Below, piece by piece: positions 60,431-64,000 of a DNA stretch of 64,000 nt. The notes below the pieces were generated by a model that saw nothing but the letters and a program-made list of their open reading frames with translations, had not been told where the DNA came from and searched no databases. Location: NCBI RefSeq assembly GCF_003590095.1, contig NC_039478.1:8060001-8124000 (forward strand). The letters run 5' to 3'. How positions within the stretch are numbered: the first letter of the stretch is position 1; the number at the start of each line of letters is the position of its first letter. The DNA is from Trichoplusia ni (Eukaryota > Arthropoda > Insecta > Lepidoptera > Noctuidae). The position numbers were made by a program, and so were the translations under genes.

Positions 60431-61460
60431 ATAAATCGTCAGTGATGTGACGACATGGAATATTAAGACACGTGTTTTTTCTTAAAATGCCACCAGGTAA
60501 ATAATATATGATCATAAAAATTAATAATATGAATGAGTTTTCTAACTTTTATGTCACCTTTAATTATTTATATAGCTAAAAACACTGTTATATAAATAAG
60601 TATATTAAATTATAGACTAAGTATGAAAACTTTATTCCAGTATAGCTTCATGAAATAGCACCTAACAAAAGAAAATCTGAAAACATTAAATCTTCCAATA
60701 CTTCCTTTTCCCAGTGTCCGTTATGCCTTAGAACCAAAATGGTGTGTCGATTGCCCGCTGAATGACCAATGGTAGGCTTTCCGTGTAATTTGGGTTTAGT
60801 TTATATGGCTAAACTGTTATTCTGATAGCACTGTATATGAGCGCTGTTGTTAAATGGAAAACAGTGAAATATTTATTCTCCTTTGTGTGTAGCCTTGTAT
60901 ATTGTATCGATGTTAAATTCGGGTTATTATTGATTGTCACACAAAGATTTCTGCCGTGTTGGTAATAATGCGTACGTATATGTAATTGAGGAATCCACAT
61001 ATTTAAAGATTATATTAAAATACAAATTTCTTCACCCATCAAGGAAACTTGCACTATGTGGCACATAGTACACTAGCCTCCTCAGGCTCACTACTACTCC
61101 CCGTGATGTGGGAGTCTCTTCCGTTAAAACAATAAAAAATAAACTTAAAATGAAGACAGTAAATGTAATTTTAGATTGCTTTTCAAACATGCGATAAACA
61201 GGGACAAAACTATAAAAACCAATATAGTCACTTTATTCAATAATATGAATCTATCAGTACTTAAAAGAAATACACCCCTTAGTACGTATATATTGCTTCA
61301 CCAGTTTAGGTACATTTCCCATTCGTAAAATTTTGGTTAACACGATTGAGATATGTGACGTGACAATGTCACACATCAAGGAGAATGTTGCAATTGACAA
61401 CAGATTCATCAAAATTAATGTCTTTATAATGATTTCAAGTAACTGTAAAGGTTGCGTGGG
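60431..61460. other. AT-rich non-coding stretch
   Basis: Nothing recognised. Confidence 0.5.
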
Positions 61461-61465
61461 ATGTA

Positions 61466-61509
61466 ATTCGACAGATGTCACAATATAATTATTATTACAT
61501 CTGTCGAAT
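61466..61509. repeat. 13-bp perfect inverted repeat with 18-nt loop
   Basis: ATTCGACAGATGT (61466-61478) pairs exactly with ACATCTGTCGAAT (61497-61509). The loop is AT-only apart from two C. Probably the remains of a small foldback element. Confidence 0.7.
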
Positions 61510-63735
61510 AAACTTTACGTTGTAATCGTGAAATTGGTACGATATTCATTCTACAATTTTAACGCTATAAGGGGTGGCAAGATGTAAAACAGAAATACAC
61601 TGAGATCGAAACACATAGTTAAATAAAAATCAATATGTAATTATTTTACGTCCTAATATAGGACATATAAAACATTTCTTATAAATTGTTGCGATGTTAA
61701 ATACAAAACACAACTCAAATAAATAAATCATCATCTTCATCCGACCGATTTCGGCCATGGCGACCTCTTCAACTCTTTGGTATTTTGGCGTTCATGCGCA
61801 CGAAGATAATAAATAAATATAGGTAAATATCCAAAAAAAATCCTCTAACTACTGCACCAGGTATTCTTAAAAATAAATAACAAGTGTATAGCAAACCTAA
61901 TAGTACTATAACTACTTCGTTAGTCAATGCATACGGTAACTGCCGTAATTAAATTTGCATAGAAATCCCCCTAAATTAGCCTGCAGTGCTCACCTGCACG
62001 TTACTATATAGATTAGACCACATACCACCTACCACCACCCGAGTAGCCTTTGCGGAAACGAGACAACGCATTACAGGTCGAAGCGTGCCATCTCCCTTCA
62101 TCAACACGAAGAGCTCAGCTACAAGAGTTGATGGTAACAACCATGAACGTTGGTATAGAGATTAGAGTGCAGATGGAACTCCTTTTAAGTACCTTTAATA
62201 GGTTTATGTGTGGCGATCAGTTTAATAATAATTGAGGTTATGGAAATAGGTACATGATTTAATTTGTGGAAGCTGTTTGCTTTTGCGAGTTGTTTGTGAG
62301 CTGTAGTTAATATTTATCAATGCAAAGATAATTTATTAAAATAAAAATTGATAAAGAAACATTATTTATAAATCGCAATAGCCCTGTAGAAACTTTCCGC
62401 AAATGCATAGAAGAAGGCTATATTTATTTCTTATATTTAAATATAATTTGTTATAAAAAGGGTCGAGCTTAGCTTTCAGCTGTTTTTTGTTGGATGCATT
62501 TTGTGTATTCATATCAAAACGTCATTTTCAGAGGGATGTATAAAGACAAAAAAATATAACAAACATGTCAATTTAATACGTTGTTTGGCCATTTAGTTAT
62601 CCCAGCTGATTCACACTGTTTTTCTATTGTAACTAAATAAGTATACATAGAAGATAGGATGTAGACCACAGAGGGTCGGATTCGGTCACGATTCTGACCG
62701 CTACACACCGTTTTGGATGCCCACCGCCCATGAACTGTCACTGATAACCATAACAATGTGCTAATGTCGTCGTTTTCATATTTATTAATATTATCCCTAT
62801 ACATATATGGGTATTTTATAAGTATCGTAAACACTCGAGCGCAGTTTACAGATCTTGATACTTGAACGCGATTTAGGAAGTTGTTCTATGTGTGTTTGTG
62901 ATCGTTTGTAACGATTTTATGTTTTAGATTAAACTTGTACAGTTTGATATTTGTTTAGACCTTGTATTGTTGTGTCACTTAGTTGAAACGTAAAAAGTGA
63001 AGATCAGATTTTTTTTAAATTTTGTTCTTCTCTTTCTGTAGAGTGCGAACTGGTCTCGCCACACAGGTTTCCGTAGAGGCAGGATAGAGAAAATCAAACT
63101 CCTAAAGAAAAAAATTGTCACTCATAAAATGTATGATGGATGAAGCTTTACCTTCTAGACCATTGTTTTTAATTTAGCTATGTCCGATAGATTTCTCATA
63201 TTATTTGAAATGTTAAGTAGGTAATGTAGGTATGTATCCAACTATGGTTTAACAAATTAAATGGATAGTATTTGTCTTTAAACAGATTTTCATCTTCACA
63301 CTCTATTAGCAATTATAAAAAAGTACTCATTCATGTTTTATAAATTATTGTGAATTTCCACTAGCTGAAAGTTTTGTTGAAAAACATTGTGAAAAACCGA
63401 GACATTCTATTTTTTAGGTTGTGTAAACATCACGTCATTTGTAGTTTAAAACTGAAACAAGGATGTACATAAACCATACAAAAAAATAGAAGAATGTATT
63501 TGTAAATAAATCACACAAGAGCATCAAATATAATGTATATCTATAAAAACAAAAAACGAAAGAAAACTCAAGACTACAACCAATACAAATCTTTCATAGG
63601 TTTCGAGAAATTCACATATCATTTTTGTACCGTTAAATCTAGCCACAGATACAAAATGCACTTGCGTGAAAGGACCGAAATGCTTTTGTTTTCCAGTACA
63701 ACAGATAGTCTGATTATTACTGAAAAAAAATAGCA
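61510..63735. other. AT-rich non-coding stretch
   Basis: No gene recognised. At about 63038-63067, TGTAGAGTGCGAACTGGTCT then CGCCACACAGG could be a seventh, badly eroded half of the palindromic repeat. The frame 62568-62834 (minus, 88 codons) has no recognised family. Confidence 0.4.
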
Positions 63736-63740
63736 ATATT

Positions 63741-63928
63741 TTATTTAAATAAATTCTTAAATTTCTCCTTTACGAAGATTAAAATTGTACTACACTTTTC
63801 TTCACTCAGACAAATTGTTTGACATTGCACGCAGTATACGTCTTTTTTTCTTTGCACACGTTACATAAGTCTTCATTAAGTAGGTCAAAATTTCCATCTT
63901 CCACTTCACTCGAATATTCAGAATTAAA
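63741..63928 (-). pseudogene. Decayed cysteine-rich coding remnant, possibly transposase C-terminus
   Basis: On the minus strand, 40 codons from 63928 (SEYSSEVEDGNFDLLNEDL then CNVCKEKKTYT) reach a stop at 63806. A one-base frame change near 63825 lets the reading continue as YCVQCQTICLSEEKCSTI to a stop at 63741. Joined, the cysteines fall as C-x2-C, C-x2-C, then C and C. An acidic stretch followed by a small cysteine cluster at the very C-terminus is what piggyBac-type transposases show, but the match is by pattern only. The upstream part runs off the window or is broken by stops, so it would be a dead fragment. Confidence 0.3.
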
Positions 63929-64000
63929 TTATCTGTAGTTGCACATTCCAGCAGATCATAGTTATCATATCACATATGGGACTGCGTCACGATTGTCGCA

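Noticed and set aside
1..64000. Hox-cluster microRNAs or other known insect microRNAs
   Set aside because: I looked for let-7, miR-10, iab-4, miR-993, bantam and several others by eye and saw no match; a computed search could still find one.

Overview
The window looks like non-coding nuclear DNA of a moth or butterfly (Lepidoptera). The background is very AT-rich. It carries several dispersed repeats that I recognise as typical of lepidopteran genomes: a tRNA-headed SINE resembling the butterfly Metulj elements, Lep1-type Helitron-like elements, and the family that opens with a CGGCCAAGTGCGAGTC-like head and closes with a GACG-rich tract and a TACGGAACCCT end. There is no bacterial or viral gene organisation. 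No open frame exceeds about 130 codons, which is near what chance gives in 64 kb, and none shows a protein family I can name. The window is best read as intergenic or long-intron sequence.

Layout. 0-3 kb: AT-rich with two or three CpG-rich patches; the one at 1.48-1.60 kb overlaps a weak minus-strand first-exon candidate. 3-9 kb: desert holding two copies of a palindromic repeat (3.96 and 8.83 kb) and a TTAA-bounded MITE (6.63-6.94 kb). 9.4-12.7 kb: a block of repeats, including a 1.1 kb element containing a 320-bp tandem repeat, a related fragment, and a Lep1-like copy. 13-18.3 kb: desert with foldback sequence near 15.4 kb, a promoter-like stretch near 16.75 kb, and a SINE abutting a palindromic-repeat copy. 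21.3-21.7 kb: the strongest CpG-rich, promoter or 5'-exon-like island. 25-31.7 kb: more repeats, including a 305-bp MITE with perfect 39-bp terminal inverted repeats at 29.97-30.28 kb. 31.7-32.4 kb: the best candidate exon in the window, a possible terminal coding exon. 35.2-35.9 kb: a G-quadruplex-prone tract followed by a TATA/initiator-like site and a CpG-rich leader. 36.7-47 kb: Lep1-like copies, a LINE-tail-like repeat, a 350-bp dispersed repeat, and CpG-rich patches at 44.1, 44.6 and 45.2 kb. 47-64 kb: mostly desert with CpG-rich patches at 48.1, 58.0 and 60.2 kb, two more palindromic-repeat copies, several hairpins, and a decayed cysteine-rich coding remnant at the right edge.

No set of genes here works together in a recognisable pathway. 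The most interesting structure is non-coding: at least six copies of one palindromic repeat scattered over 52 kb; an exact 14-mer (TGCGCCTGCGCCGG) present three times, each in a GC-rich setting and far too often for an AT-rich background; and isolated CpG-rich islands carrying NRF-1/EWG-like, E-box, GATA and GC-box motifs, which would fit regulatory elements in a gene desert. I did not find convincing evidence for a new biological system. Family names were assigned from memory of the sequences, without any database search.
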